DNA of 64,000 nt from JALYLC01 sp035696365 (lineage in GTDB: Bacteria; Actinomycetota; Thermoleophilia; Gaiellales; JALYLC01): assembly GCA_035696365.1 (NCBI GenBank), contig DASRQS010000131.1, positions 1-64,000 on the forward strand, read 5' to 3'. Under the pieces are notes generated by a model, which was given only the letters and a program-made list of their open reading frames with translations, was not told where the DNA came from and did not search any database. Position numbers and translations under genes: made by a program. Every line of letters begins with the position of its first letter. Within the stretch, counting starts at the first letter, position 1. Below are positions 50,122 to 59,069 of the stretch, in pieces.

Positions 50122-51027
50122 TCAATTCATGCTGGGCGTGCGATGCCCGGCGACGGTCGTTCGCAGCGTGTGCACCGTGGAGGAGGTGCAGATGAAGAGC
50201 GTCTGCCAGTCCTCGCCGCCCCAGGCCTGGTTGCCGACGTTCTCAGCCGTGAGGATCCGGCCGAGCAACTGGCCGTCGCCGGTGACGACATGCAGGCCGC
50301 CGGGCCCGGAGACCCAGAGGTTGCCGGCTTCGTCGAGCTTCTGCCCGTCCGGGATGCCGGTCTCGAGGCTGAAGCCCTCCATCTGGTAGATCACGTCGCC
50401 GCCGGTCAGCGAGCCGTCGGACGAGACCGAGAAGCGGCGGATGTGCCCGCCGTCGGTGTCGTTGATCCAGAGCGTCTTCTCGTCGGACGAGAAGCACAGC
50501 CCGTTGGGCTTCTGGAAGTCGTCGGCCAGCAACTGCAGCTCGCCGTCGGGCGTCAGGCGGTAGACGCCGCAGAAGTCGAGCTCCTGCTCGCGCTCGACCC
50601 CGAAGCCGGGCCAGCGGCCGTAGGGCGGATCGGTGAACACGATCGCGCCGTCGGAGCTGACGACCACGTCGTTCGGGCTGTTCAGCTCCTTGCCCTGCCA
50701 GTGCGAGGCCAGCACCGTGCGCGAGCCGTCGGGCTCCACGCGGATCAGGCTGCTCGTCGTGTGCTCGCAGATCAGCAGCCGGCCCTCGAGATCCCAGCTC
50801 AGGCCGTTGCCCTTGTTCGACGGGTGGGCGACGACATCGACGCCGCCCGACGCAGACCAGCGGCGGCGCGTGTCGCCGGGCATGTCCGAGAAGAGCAGCG
50901 AACCGCCGTCGCGGTTCGTCCAGAGGGGGCCCTCGGTGAAGGTGAACCCCGAGCCGATGCACTCGAGTTCTGCGTCCGCCCCGACCAGGTCGAGGAATCC
51001 CGGCGCGTTGACTTCGACGACGCTCAT
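50122..51027 (-). CDS. SMP-30/gluconolactonase family protein
   Basis: 301 residues forming a six-bladed propeller. Metal-site residues are the glutamate in TFTEGPLW, asparagine in NSPNDVVVSSDG and aspartate in ETGIPDGQKLD. Members hydrolyse sugar lactones or other lactones. GGAGGG lies 10 bases before ATG 51027. It probably opens a lactone formed by a dehydrogenase. Confidence 0.9.
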   Translation of the reverse strand: MSVVEVNAPGFLDLVGADAELECIGSGFTFTEGPLWTNRDGGSLLFSDMPGDTRRRWSASGGVDVVAHPSNKGNGLSWDLEGRLLICEHTTSSLIRVEPDGSRTVLASHWQGKELNSPNDVVVSSDGAIVFTDPPYGRWPGFGVEREQELDFCGVYRLTPDGELQLLADDFQKPNGLCFSSDEKTLWINDTDGGHIRRFSVSSDGSLTGGDVIYQMEGFSLETGIPDGQKLDEAGNLWVSGPGGLHVVTGDGQLLGRILTAENVGNQAWGGEDWQTLFICTSSTVHTLRTTVAGHRTPSMN

Positions 51028-51053
51028 GTGCGCGTTTCCCTCCTGGGGGATTG

Positions 51054-51236
51054 CTAGGCGGTCTTGCCGGCGACGCCCCACCGGCTCGGCTTGATCTCTT
51101 CCAGGATCACGGTGACATGCTCGCGCATACCCTCGCCGAACGTGTCGACCAGCACCTGGGTCATGCCCTCGATCAGCTTCGGCTCGGTCTCGGCGTTGAG
51201 ACGGCCCTCGTAGACCTTCACGTTGATGATGGGCAT
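51054..51236 (-). CDS. 4-oxalocrotonate tautomerase-like enzyme
   Basis: 60 residues, typical of the monomer. It begins Met-Pro-Ile-Ile, giving the catalytic amino-terminal proline, and has the family pattern KLIEGMTQVLVDTFG and VTVILEEIKPSRWGVAG; an Arg (REH) sits near residue 38. It interconverts keto and enol forms of 2-oxo acids. GGAGGAG precedes ATG. Its place in the operon suggests a ring-cleavage or 2-oxo acid pathway. Confidence 0.92.
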   Translation of the reverse strand: MPIINVKVYEGRLNAETEPKLIEGMTQVLVDTFGEGMREHVTVILEEIKPSRWGVAGKTA

Positions 51237-51275
51237 CGCGCTCCTCCAGTCGCTATGGCGTTGGTGGGCCGGAAT

Positions 51276-51629
51276 CTACTGCGCGGCTTCGGCCAGTGCG
51301 CGGAAGTCCTCACGGATCGGCGCGAAGACGTCGAGGACCACGGCACCCTCGGGACCCGCGTAGGCGCCGTGCCGGACGCCCGAGGGGATGTGCATCGCAT
51401 CCATGGCATGGCAGGGACGCTTGTCACCCTCGATCAGCATCACGATCTCGCCGCTGATGACGATGCCCATCTGCTCGTGCGGATGCGAGTGCTCGGGGAC
51501 GACGGCGCCCGGCTCGAGCTCGACCAGGTTGAGCATGGTGGCGTCGCCGAAAAGCGCGCGCGCCTGCACTCCTGCTGCGAGTGCGAAGGGGCTGACGGAG
51601 TCCAAACCCAAGATGCGCGCTGCGGGCAC
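51276..51629 (-). CDS. Cupin domain protein
   Basis: 117 residues. Cupin motif 1 is PEHSHPHEQMGIVISGE, motif 2 AMHIPSGVRHGAYAG. Metal binding likely. GTG 51629 is chosen; upstream in-frame sequence is arginine-rich and overlaps the divergent promoter. First gene of the six-gene minus-strand operon ending with RidA. CATACT lies 6 bases before GTG. Confidence 0.82.
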   Translation of the reverse strand: MPAARILGLDSVSPFALAAGVQARALFGDATMLNLVELEPGAVVPEHSHPHEQMGIVISGEIVMLIEGDKRPCHAMDAMHIPSGVRHGAYAGPEGAVVLDVFAPIREDFRALAEAAQ

Positions 51630-51635
51630 GGCGGG

Positions 51636-51641
51636 AGTATG
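51636..51641 (-). promoter_or_regulatory. -10-like CATACT (minus strand)
   Basis: CATACT on the minus strand, 6 bases before the cupin GTG; first base off TANNNT. Confidence 0.3.
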
Positions 51642-51672
51642 TCGCCTCGGCCCATACGGCGTCCAGCGTGCT

Positions 51673-51689
51673 GTTCCGCGCAGCGGAAC
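51673..51689. promoter_or_regulatory. Candidate IclR-type operator
   Basis: GTTCCGC-GCA-GCGGAAC is a perfect 17-base palindrome with TTCCG-N5-CGGAA spacing, located between the divergent cupin operon and the ABC importer operon. Confidence 0.6.
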
Positions 51690-51717
51690 GCGTTTGCGTG
51701 CCGGGGGAGGCTTGCTG

Positions 51718-51723
51718 TAGCGT
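51718..51723 (+). promoter_or_regulatory. -10 element TAGCGT
   Basis: TAGCGT ends 10 bases before ATG 51734, so the transcript has little or no leader; the IclR-type palindrome lies 28 bases upstream. Confidence 0.4.
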
Positions 51724-51733
51724 CTGCGCCCCA

Positions 51734-52774
51734 ATGCCCGTCGCACTCGCCTATCGACGCCATCTCGGTTGGGGCGTGACGCTTGCGGCGCTGGCACTCG
51801 GGCTGCTCTACGTCTTCGTATTCGCCGAGCGCCCTGCGCACAGCGATCCCACCACGTTCTTCTCGACGCTGCTCGACGCCATCACCGCCAGCGCCCTCTA
51901 TTTCGTTGTCGCGAGCGGCTTCACGCTCGTGTTCGGGCTGATGCGCGTCGTCAACATGGCGCACGGCTCGCTCTACCTGGTGGCCGCGTACGTCGCCATC
52001 AACGTGCAGCGGCGGATCATCACGGGCAGCCCCGACATCGCGGTCTCCTCGACGCAGGTGAGCATCCTGAACTGGTTCGCCGTGCTGCTGATCGCGGCGC
52101 TCGTCGCGGGCGCACTCGGGCTGCTGATGCAGCAGCTGTTCCTGCGCTGGAATCAGGGCCAGGACCTGCGCCAGGCGCTGATCACGATCGCGATCTCGGT
52201 AATCGTGGCCGACCAGGTCGTGGTGCACACGGGCGGCGGCGTGGCCGAGGACATGTCGTTCCCGGGCAAGATCAACCAGTTCGTCGATCTGCATGTCAAA
52301 GGCTTCTCCTACTCCGGTGCGCGCCTCTTCATCCTCGGCCTCGCGCTCGTGATCGGCCTCTCGCTCTGGTTCTGGCTCAAGCGCACGCGAACGGGCATGG
52401 TGATCCGCGCGGGCGTTGACGATCGCGCGATGGTCGCGGCGCTCGGCGTCAACATCCAGCGCACCTTCATGATCGCGTTCTTCGTCGGCTCGGCGCTCGC
52501 GGGCATGGGGGCCGTGATCGGCACATCCCAGACGGCCGTCGCCAACGGCACCGACGGCATCTGGCTGCTCAACTCGCTCGTCGTCGTCATCATCGGCGGC
52601 ATGGGCTCGCTCGCCGGAGCCGCGGTCGGATCGCTGCTCTACGGCATCATCGGCACGTTCTCGGCGGCCTACCTGCCGGCAAGCAACACGCAGTACGCCG
52701 TGATCTTCACATTCGTGCTGCTCGCGATCGTGCTCGCCGTGCGCCCGTACGGCATCTTCGGGCGGCCTGCGTGA
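51734..52774 (+). CDS. livH: Branched-chain-type ABC transporter permease LivH
   Basis: 346 residues with eight or more hydrophobic helices. Family features: FGLMRVVNMAHGSLYLVAAY, GVDDRAMVAALGVNI and GGMGSLAGAAVGSLLYG. Start ATG 51734 leaves a short basic N-terminus. It forms the channel together with LivM. First gene of livH-livM-binding protein-livG-livF. Confidence 0.95.
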   Translation: MPVALAYRRHLGWGVTLAALALGLLYVFVFAERPAHSDPTTFFSTLLDAITASALYFVVASGFTLVFGLMRVVNMAHGSLYLVAAYVAINVQRRIITGSPDIAVSSTQVSILNWFAVLLIAALVAGALGLLMQQLFLRWNQGQDLRQALITIAISVIVADQVVVHTGGGVAEDMSFPGKINQFVDLHVKGFSYSGARLFILGLALVIGLSLWFWLKRTRTGMVIRAGVDDRAMVAALGVNIQRTFMIAFFVGSALAGMGAVIGTSQTAVANGTDGIWLLNSLVVVIIGGMGSLAGAAVGSLLYGIIGTFSAAYLPASNTQYAVIFTFVLLAIVLAVRPYGIFGRPA

Positions 52775-53784
52775 CGTCGAAGCAGGCGATCGAGCGCTCG
52801 ATCGCGGGCGTTGCGCTCCTGATCGCCGTGCTCGCCCCGGTCCTGTTCTCCGCGTACACCGTCGACCAGCTGCTGACGCAGGTCCTGATCTTCGGCCTGG
52901 TGGCGATGAGCCTCGTCTTCCTGGCCTCGTATGGAGGCATGGTGTCGTTGGCGCAGACGGCGATCTTCGGCATCGCCGGCTTCGCCTTCGGCAACCTCAC
53001 GACGACTGCCACGAAGGGCCTCAACCTGGGCTACGACCCCTGGGTCGGCATGCTGCCGGCGCTCGCCATCGGCGTCGGCGTCGGCCTGATCTACGGCGGG
53101 CTCGCGGCGCGCTCGACCGGCATCTACTTCCTCATGATCACGCTCACCTACGGCGTGATCGCGAACCTCACGTTCTCGCAGATCGAGAACATCTCGGGCT
53201 TCGGCGGCGTGAGCGGCATCGTGCCGCCCTCGATCATCAGCGACAAGCACCCGCACCGGCTCTACTACGTCACTCTGGTCGCGGCGCTGCTGCTGTACTG
53301 GCTCGTCCGCTACCTGATACGCACGCCCTTCGGCATCGCGCTGCAGGGCATTCGCGACGAGCCGGTGCGCATGAGCTCGCTCGGCTACAGCGTCGCGCTG
53401 CACCGTGCGCTCGCGTTCACGGTCGGCGCGTTCATCGCGTCCATCGCGGGCCTCTTGTTCGTGTGGTGGAACGGGCACGTCGACCCGCAGACGATCGGCC
53501 TGACCGCGACGATCAACGTGCTGATCATCGCCGTGATCGGCGGTCTCCGGCGCATCGAGGGCGCGTTCGTCGGAGCGCTGGCTTACGTCTTCATCAACGA
53601 CCGCCTCGCGGCCACCGACTTCTCGGTCGCCGGCCACGAGCTCGGCACGTTCAACTCGCTGATCGGCCTCATCTTCCTCGCCATCGTGCTCGTCTCCCCC
53701 GACGGCCTGCTCGGCCTCTGGGAGAAGGGCCTCGCATGGGTGACGCGCCGTCGCCCGGCCCCCGTGCCGGCCGCCGGCGACTAA
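52771..53784 (+). CDS. livM: Branched-chain-type ABC transporter permease LivM
   Basis: 337 residues, about nine helices. YGGMVSLAQTAIFGIAGFAF is the LivM signature near residue 50, with IRDEPVRMSSLGYSV and IGGLRRIEGAFVGALAYV later. GTG start overlaps livH stop by 4 bases. Confidence 0.95.
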   Translation: MTSKQAIERSIAGVALLIAVLAPVLFSAYTVDQLLTQVLIFGLVAMSLVFLASYGGMVSLAQTAIFGIAGFAFGNLTTTATKGLNLGYDPWVGMLPALAIGVGVGLIYGGLAARSTGIYFLMITLTYGVIANLTFSQIENISGFGGVSGIVPPSIISDKHPHRLYYVTLVAALLLYWLVRYLIRTPFGIALQGIRDEPVRMSSLGYSVALHRALAFTVGAFIASIAGLLFVWWNGHVDPQTIGLTATINVLIIAVIGGLRRIEGAFVGALAYVFINDRLAATDFSVAGHELGTFNSLIGLIFLAIVLVSPDGLLGLWEKGLAWVTRRRPAPVPAAGD

Positions 53785-53850
53785 CTCGCCTTCCCCCTCG
53801 ACGTCCAATCTGCCAGGCATCGTGCCCACCGATACAAAGGAGAACCCGAG

Positions 53851-55245
53851 TTGAATCTCTTGCGCTTGCGGAAGCTCAAGTTCGCGCTTCCGCTCGCGGC
53901 GCTCGTGATGGCCTTCACGGCCACCGCGACGACCGCGAAGCCCACGGCGTCGGCAGCGGGTACGCCGATCAAGATCGCCATCCTGTCGGACTGCAAGGGC
54001 GCGTTCGCCGCGTTCTACGGCGCCGACGTCGGTGGCGCGATCATGGCGTTCGTCGAGTTGGCCGGCGCCAAGGTCGTGAACAAGAATGACCCGCTCAAGG
54101 GCATGACGGGCGCCTCCATCGGCGGCCATCCCATCAAGCTCGTCGGCATCGGCTGCTCGAACGACTCGGCCGACCTGGCGCTCAGCGAGACGAAGCGCCT
54201 GATGGAGAGAAACAAGGCCGACATCCTGATCGGCCCGCTGTCGGGTGACGAGGGCGTGACGGTCGCCAAGTACGCCAAGGCGCATCCCACGAAGACGTTC
54301 GTCAACGGCACCTCGGGCGCACTCGACACGACGATGATCGTGCGCGCACCGAACTTCTTCCGCTGGAACGCCGACGGCGCGCAGTGGAATGCCGGCACGG
54401 GCTGGGTCGCCTACAACGTGCTCGGCTGGCGCAAGGTCAACGTCATCGAGGACAACTACTCGTTCGGCTGGACGTCGGCCGCCGGGTTCATCGCCGAGTT
54501 CTGCGCTCTGGGTGGCCAGGTCACCAAGCGCGTGCTCCCGCCGCTGAACACGACCGACTACTCCTCCTACGTGGCGCAGCTCGATCCGCCCAACCAGACC
54601 GACGGCTACTTCTGGACGGTCGGCGGCACGGGCACGCTCGGAGCGCTCAAGGCGTTCGAGCAGAAGTTCGGGAACATCAACGCCAAGCAGCACATGGGCA
54701 ACCTGTTCTGGGACACGGCGGGCACGTTCACGGACCTCGGGCTCCGCATCGCCGGCGCGTACGCCGGCACCGGCGGCACCGTCGCGGACGTCCCGTCGTC
54801 CGCGTTCACGACGTTCAAGGCGCTCACGGCCAAGACGTGGAACAAGCTTCCGCCTCTTCCCGGCGCGGCGACCGCGACCGGCCCGGGCAACGTGTTCTTC
54901 GTGAACTATTACAACAACGCTCGCGGTCTGATCTACGGCCTGCAGAAGGTCAAGGGCGACATCTCGGGCGGCCAGAAGGCCCTCCAGAAGGCCATGGCCA
55001 AGATCAGCGTCGTCGACCCGAACGGGTTCCGGCTGAAGCTCGACAACAACCGCCAGGCGATCGGCGACACGTTCGTGCAGCAGCTCTTCGACAACAACGG
55101 CACGCTCGGCGTGAAGACCGTCTACAAGGTCGTCAACGTGCCGCAGACGTTCGGCGGCGCGTTCTCGCCGACGAGCCCCCCGCCCAGCGGGACGAGCCCC
55201 GCGTGCAAGCAGGGGCCCGTGCCGTGGAAGGTCACGAAGATCTAG
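53851..55245 (+). CDS. ABC transporter substrate-binding protein (LivK/Peripla_BP_6-like)
   Basis: 464 residues. TTG start, with AAGGAG (53837-53842) 8 bases upstream. Signal peptide LPLAALVMAFTATATTA with a likely cleavage after an alanine-rich stretch near residue 35; there is no lipobox cysteine, unusual for a Gram-positive-type binding protein. The mature part starts IKIAILSDCKGAFAAFYG and has the two-lobed amino-acid/amide binder layout. Ligand unknown; downstream catabolic genes suggest an amide or organic acid. Confidence 0.9.
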   Translation: MNLLRLRKLKFALPLAALVMAFTATATTAKPTASAAGTPIKIAILSDCKGAFAAFYGADVGGAIMAFVELAGAKVVNKNDPLKGMTGASIGGHPIKLVGIGCSNDSADLALSETKRLMERNKADILIGPLSGDEGVTVAKYAKAHPTKTFVNGTSGALDTTMIVRAPNFFRWNADGAQWNAGTGWVAYNVLGWRKVNVIEDNYSFGWTSAAGFIAEFCALGGQVTKRVLPPLNTTDYSSYVAQLDPPNQTDGYFWTVGGTGTLGALKAFEQKFGNINAKQHMGNLFWDTAGTFTDLGLRIAGAYAGTGGTVADVPSSAFTTFKALTAKTWNKLPPLPGAATATGPGNVFFVNYYNNARGLIYGLQKVKGDISGGQKALQKAMAKISVVDPNGFRLKLDNNRQAIGDTFVQQLFDNNGTLGVKTVYKVVNVPQTFGGAFSPTSPPPSGTSPACKQGPVPWKVTKI

Positions 55246-55266
55246 TGAACGCGTGAAGGTCACCCG

Positions 55267-56055
55267 TTGACCGAAGCGACGGTCCCCGTCGCTGCCGAAA
55301 GCGCCGGCACGATCCTCCGCTTGCGGGGGGTCGGCCGGCGTTTCGGTGGGGTGCAGGCCGTGCGCGACGTCGATCTCGACGTCGCGCACGGTGAGCGCCG
55401 CGCCATCCTGGGCCCGAACGGCGCGGGCAAGACGACCCTGTTCAACCTGATCGCCGGAGATTTCCAGCCCACCAGCGGCACCATCGACCTGATGGGCACC
55501 GACGTCACCAACCTCCCCGCGCGGGCGCGCCCGAAGCTCGGCGTCTCCCGCACCTACCAGAAGTCCCGGCTCTTCCCGGGCCTCTCGGTGGAGGACAACC
55601 TCTACCTCGCAATCGTGGGCCACGACGGTGGCCGCCTGCGCATGGCGCGCTCCCCGCACGAGCGCGAGCAGCGCGAGCGCGCTCGCGCCGCGGCGGAGCG
55701 CGTCTGGCTCGGCGACTCTCTCGACACGCTCGTCGGCTCGCTCTCGCACGGGCAGCAGCGGCAGCTCGAGGTCGGCATGGCGAGCGCCACCGACCCCAAG
55801 CTGATGATGCTCGACGAGCCGGCCTCCGGGCTCTCGCGCGGCGAGCGTGAGCGCCTCACCGAGTTGCTGCTCTCGCTGCCCCCCGATGTGACGCTGATCC
55901 TGATCGAGCACGACATGGACATCGCGCTACGCGTCGCCGCCTACGTGACGATGATGCACGACGGCCAGAAGGTCGTCGAGGGCACGCCGGACGAGATCCG
56001 GCGCAACCAGATGGTCCATGACATCTATCTCGGCAGCCGGTTCACGCATGAGTGA
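55267..56055 (+). CDS. livG: Branched-chain-type ABC transporter ATPase LivG
   Basis: 262 residues. Walker A GPNGAGKTT, signature LSHGQQRQLEVGMA, Walker B PKLMMLDEPASGL, H-loop IEHDMDIALR, ending with the LivG-type QMVHDIYLG. TTG start 21 bases after the binding-protein gene. Energises import with LivF. Confidence 0.95.
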   Translation: MTEATVPVAAESAGTILRLRGVGRRFGGVQAVRDVDLDVAHGERRAILGPNGAGKTTLFNLIAGDFQPTSGTIDLMGTDVTNLPARARPKLGVSRTYQKSRLFPGLSVEDNLYLAIVGHDGGRLRMARSPHEREQRERARAAAERVWLGDSLDTLVGSLSHGQQRQLEVGMASATDPKLMMLDEPASGLSRGERERLTELLLSLPPDVTLILIEHDMDIALRVAAYVTMMHDGQKVVEGTPDEIRRNQMVHDIYLGSRFTHE

Positions 56056-56770
56056 CACCCCGCTGCTGGAGCTCGAGGAGGTGCACGCCTTCTACGGCTC
56101 GGCGCACATCCTCGAGGGGGTGTCGTTCTCGATGGGCGTCGAGGCGATCGCCCTGATCGGCCGCAACGGCATGGGCAAGTCGACGCTCTGCAATACGATC
56201 ATGGGCCTCTGCCGCGAGACGCGCGGCTCGATCCGCGTGGCCGGCAAGGAGCTGCGCGGCCGGCTGCCCTTCGTGGTTGCCGCGGCCGGCGTCGGCTACG
56301 TGCCGCAGGGACGGCGGTTGTTCCAGTCGCTCTCGGTCGACGAGCACCTGCGCATGATCCGCCCGACGCAGAAGGGGCGCTGGACGCCCGCAGCGATCTA
56401 CGAGCTGTTCCCCCGCCTGGCCGAGCGCAAGCGCATCAGTGCGACGCAGCTCTCGGGCGGCGAGCAGCAGATGCTCGCGATCGGACGGGCGCTGCTTCTG
56501 AATCCGCACTTGCTCGTGATGGACGAGCCCTCGGAGGGCCTCGCCCCGACGATCATCGAGAACGTGATCGAGACCTGCCACGCGCTCGTCGGGGAGGGCA
56601 TGGGCATCCTGCTGGTCGAGCAGAACCTCGGCGTCGCGACCTCGGTCGCGGAGCGCCAGCTCGTGATGGTCAGCGGCCAGATCGCCGCCGAGACGACGGC
56701 CGACAAGCTGCGCGACGACCCCGACGCCCAGCGCCGTTACCTCGGCGTCGAGTCGGCAGCGGCGTCCTGA
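56048..56770 (+). CDS. livF: Branched-chain-type ABC transporter ATPase LivF
   Basis: 240 residues. Walker A GRNGMGKSTLCNT, GVGYVPQGRRLFQSL, signature LSGGEQQMLAIGRAL, Walker B HLLVMDEPSEGLAP. ATG 56048 overlaps livG by 8 bases. Completes the importer. Confidence 0.95.
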   Translation: MSDTPLLELEEVHAFYGSAHILEGVSFSMGVEAIALIGRNGMGKSTLCNTIMGLCRETRGSIRVAGKELRGRLPFVVAAAGVGYVPQGRRLFQSLSVDEHLRMIRPTQKGRWTPAAIYELFPRLAERKRISATQLSGGEQQMLAIGRALLLNPHLLVMDEPSEGLAPTIIENVIETCHALVGEGMGILLVEQNLGVATSVAERQLVMVSGQIAAETTADKLRDDPDAQRRYLGVESAAAS

Positions 56771-56792
56771 CCGACGACGAGAGCGCGGCGCA

Positions 56793-56816
56793 GACACCGG
56801 GATCAGACCCCGTGTC
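56793..56816. repeat. REP-like palindrome, short diverged copy
   Basis: GACACCGGGATCAGACCCCGTGTC: outer 5-base arms pair, and ATCAGACCCC recalls the GGGGTCAGACCCC core. It lies after livF and before the aldehyde dehydrogenase promoter, where it could weaken read-through. Confidence 0.5.
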
Positions 56817-56853
56817 GTGCAGCCGACCAAGCCATCGTCTGCCGTCGTCCTGC

Positions 56854-56859
56854 CAGAAT
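56854..56859 (+). promoter_or_regulatory. -10-like CAGAAT
   Basis: CAGAAT ends 6 bases before ATG 56866; first base off TANNNT. Confidence 0.3.
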
Positions 56860-56865
56860 CACGGC

Positions 56866-58332
56866 ATGCTGATCGACGATCCCGGACTGCTGCGCGATCG
56901 CGGCTACATCGACGGCGCCTGGGCAGCGGCCGACTCCGGCGCCACATTTGCCGTGCACGATCCCGCGAGCGGCGAGGTGCTGGCCGGGGTTCCGCGCATG
57001 GGCGCCGGCGAGACACGGCGCGCGATCGAGGCCGCAGACCGAGCGCTGCCGGCCTGGCGGGCCCGCCCCGCACGCGAGCGCGCGACGATCCTGCGCGGCT
57101 TTTCCGACCTCATGCTCCGCCACCGTCGTGACCTCGCGATGATCATGACGCGCGAGCAGGGCAAGCCCCTGGCCGAGGCGGATGCCGAGATCGGCTACGC
57201 CGCCTCCTTCCTCGAGTGGTTCGGCGAGGAGGCCAAGCGCGTCTACGGCGACACCATCCCCGCGCAGCAGACCGGTACCCGGATCGTCGTGCTCAAACAG
57301 GCGATCGGCGTCTGCGGCGGCATCACGCCCTGGAACTTCCCCTCGGCCATGATCACCCGCAAGGCCGCGCCGGCGCTGGCCGCGGGGAACACGATCGTCT
57401 GCAAGCCGGCCGAGCAGACGCCGCTCTCGGCGCTGGCACTGGCCGAGCTCGCCGACCGCGCGGGCGTCCCGGCCGGCGTCTTCCAGGTCGTCACCGGGGA
57501 CGCAGAGGACGCGCCCGCCATCGGCGGGGAGCTGACCGGCAATCCGACGGTGCGCAAGATCGGCTTCACCGGCTCCACGGCGGTCGGCAAGCTGCTGATG
57601 GCGCAGTGCGCGGGGCAGGTCAAGAAGCTCTCGCTCGAGCTCGGCGGCAACGCGCCCTTCCTGATCTTCGACGACGCCGATCTCGACGCGGCCGTGGCCG
57701 GGGCGATCCTCTGCAAGTTCCGCAACTCCGGCCAGGTCTGCATCGCCGCCAATCGCCTGCTCGTGCAGGACGGCATCCACGACGCCTTCGTGGAGCGCTA
57801 CGCCGAGGCGATCACCGGCCTGCGCGTGGGCTCGGGCACCGAGCCGGGCGTCAACGTCGGCCCGCTGATCGACCGGCAGGGCCTCGAGAAGGTCGTGGCG
57901 CACGTCGAGGATGCGCGGGCCAAGGGTGCGGAGGTCGTGCTGGGCGGCGGTCCGCACGACCTCGGCGGCCTGTTCTACGAGCCGACGCTGCTGACGGGCG
58001 TGAGCGACTCGATGGCGATGTCGCAGGACGAGACGTTCGGGCCGGTCGCCGGCATCCGCCGCTTCGGCGACGAGGCGGAGGGCATCCGGCTCGCGAACGA
58101 CACGCCCTACGGCCTGGCAGCGTACTTCTACAGCCGCGATGTCGGCCGCGTGTGGCGCGTCGGCGAGGGCCTCGAGTACGGGATCGTCGGCGTCAACACG
58201 GGCTTCGTGTCGACCGAGGTCGCGCCCTTCGGCGGCATCAAGGAGTCGGGCATCGGCCGCGAGGGCTCGAAGTACGGCATCGAGGATTGGCTCGAGATCA
58301 AGTACCTGGCCATGGGAGGTATCGACGGATGA
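56866..58332 (+). CDS. NAD(P)-dependent aldehyde dehydrogenase (succinate-semialdehyde type)
   Basis: 488 residues. GGITPWNFPSAMITRKAAPA binds the cofactor, LELGGNAPFLIFDDADLD has the general base glutamate, and NSGQVCIAANRLLVQDG the catalytic cysteine. Closest in pattern to GabD. ATG 56866 is chosen; upstream in-frame codons cross the palindrome. First gene of a five-gene operon. Confidence 0.93.
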   Translation: MLIDDPGLLRDRGYIDGAWAAADSGATFAVHDPASGEVLAGVPRMGAGETRRAIEAADRALPAWRARPARERATILRGFSDLMLRHRRDLAMIMTREQGKPLAEADAEIGYAASFLEWFGEEAKRVYGDTIPAQQTGTRIVVLKQAIGVCGGITPWNFPSAMITRKAAPALAAGNTIVCKPAEQTPLSALALAELADRAGVPAGVFQVVTGDAEDAPAIGGELTGNPTVRKIGFTGSTAVGKLLMAQCAGQVKKLSLELGGNAPFLIFDDADLDAAVAGAILCKFRNSGQVCIAANRLLVQDGIHDAFVERYAEAITGLRVGSGTEPGVNVGPLIDRQGLEKVVAHVEDARAKGAEVVLGGGPHDLGGLFYEPTLLTGVSDSMAMSQDETFGPVAGIRRFGDEAEGIRLANDTPYGLAAYFYSRDVGRVWRVGEGLEYGIVGVNTGFVSTEVAPFGGIKESGIGREGSKYGIEDWLEIKYLAMGGIDG

Positions 58333-59069
58333 GGCTTGCCGACCGCGTCGCCATCGTCACCGGAGGAGCGCAGGGGATCGGCCGCGCCATCGCGCAGCGG
58401 CTGCACCAGGAGGGCGCGACGGTCGTGATCGCCGACCTCCAGGGGCACGAGGCCGCGGCCGAGGAGCTCGACGGCCTCGGTGTGCGCGTCGACGTCTCGA
58501 GCGAGGCCGACACCAAGGCGCTGGCCGTGGCGGTGCTGGAGCGCTACGGGCGCATCGACGCACTCGTCAACAACGCCGGCATCTACAGCTCGCTCGTGCC
58601 TACGCCGTTCGAGGAGATCGAAGTCGACGAGTGGCGCAGGGTCTACGACGTGAACGTCCTCGGCATGTTCCTGTGCACGCGCGCGGTCACGCCCGCGATG
58701 CGCGAGGCCGGCTACGGGCGCATCGTCAACATCGCCTCGGGCACGCCCTACAAGGGCGTGCCGTTCCTCCTGCACTACGTCACGAGCAAGGGCGCCGTCA
58801 TCACGATGACCCGCGCGGTCGCCAAGGAGGTCGCGGGCGACGGCATTCTCGTCAACACCGTCTCGCCCGGCTTCACGATGTCCGACGGCGTGCTCGCCAA
58901 TCCCGTCCAGGTCGAGAAGCTGCAGGAGATTTCGCTCAAGGCACGGCTTGTCCAGCGCGACCAGTTCCCGAGCGATATCGTCGGCGCGGTCGCATTCTTC
59001 TGCTCGCCCGATGCCGATTTCATCACCGGCCAATCGCTTGTCGTCGACGGAGGGGCGTACTTCAACTGA
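58329..59069 (+). CDS. SDR family oxidoreductase (FabG-like)
   Basis: 246 residues. Cofactor loop TGGAQGIGRAIAQRL, NNAG motif, serine in NIASGTPYKG and Tyr-Lys in HYVTSKGAVI; VIADLQ after beta2 favours NAD. ATGA overlap with the aldehyde dehydrogenase, TGATG with the next gene. Likely oxidises an alcohol to the substrate of neighbours. Confidence 0.92.
   Translation: MRLADRVAIVTGGAQGIGRAIAQRLHQEGATVVIADLQGHEAAAEELDGLGVRVDVSSEADTKALAVAVLERYGRIDALVNNAGIYSSLVPTPFEEIEVDEWRRVYDVNVLGMFLCTRAVTPAMREAGYGRIVNIASGTPYKGVPFLLHYVTSKGAVITMTRAVAKEVAGDGILVNTVSPGFTMSDGVLANPVQVEKLQEISLKARLVQRDQFPSDIVGAVAFFCSPDADFITGQSLVVDGGAYFN

Noticed and set aside
37981..51629. Full nicotinate degradation pathway
   Set aside because: Only a nicotinate dehydrogenase-like hydroxylase and a nicotinamidase-fold protein without its cysteine are present; the remaining pathway enzymes are absent from the window.
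52669..55911. 1080-codon open frame on the minus strand
   Set aside because: Mirror of the livHM-binding protein-livG genes; Arg/Asp/Val-rich without any motif.
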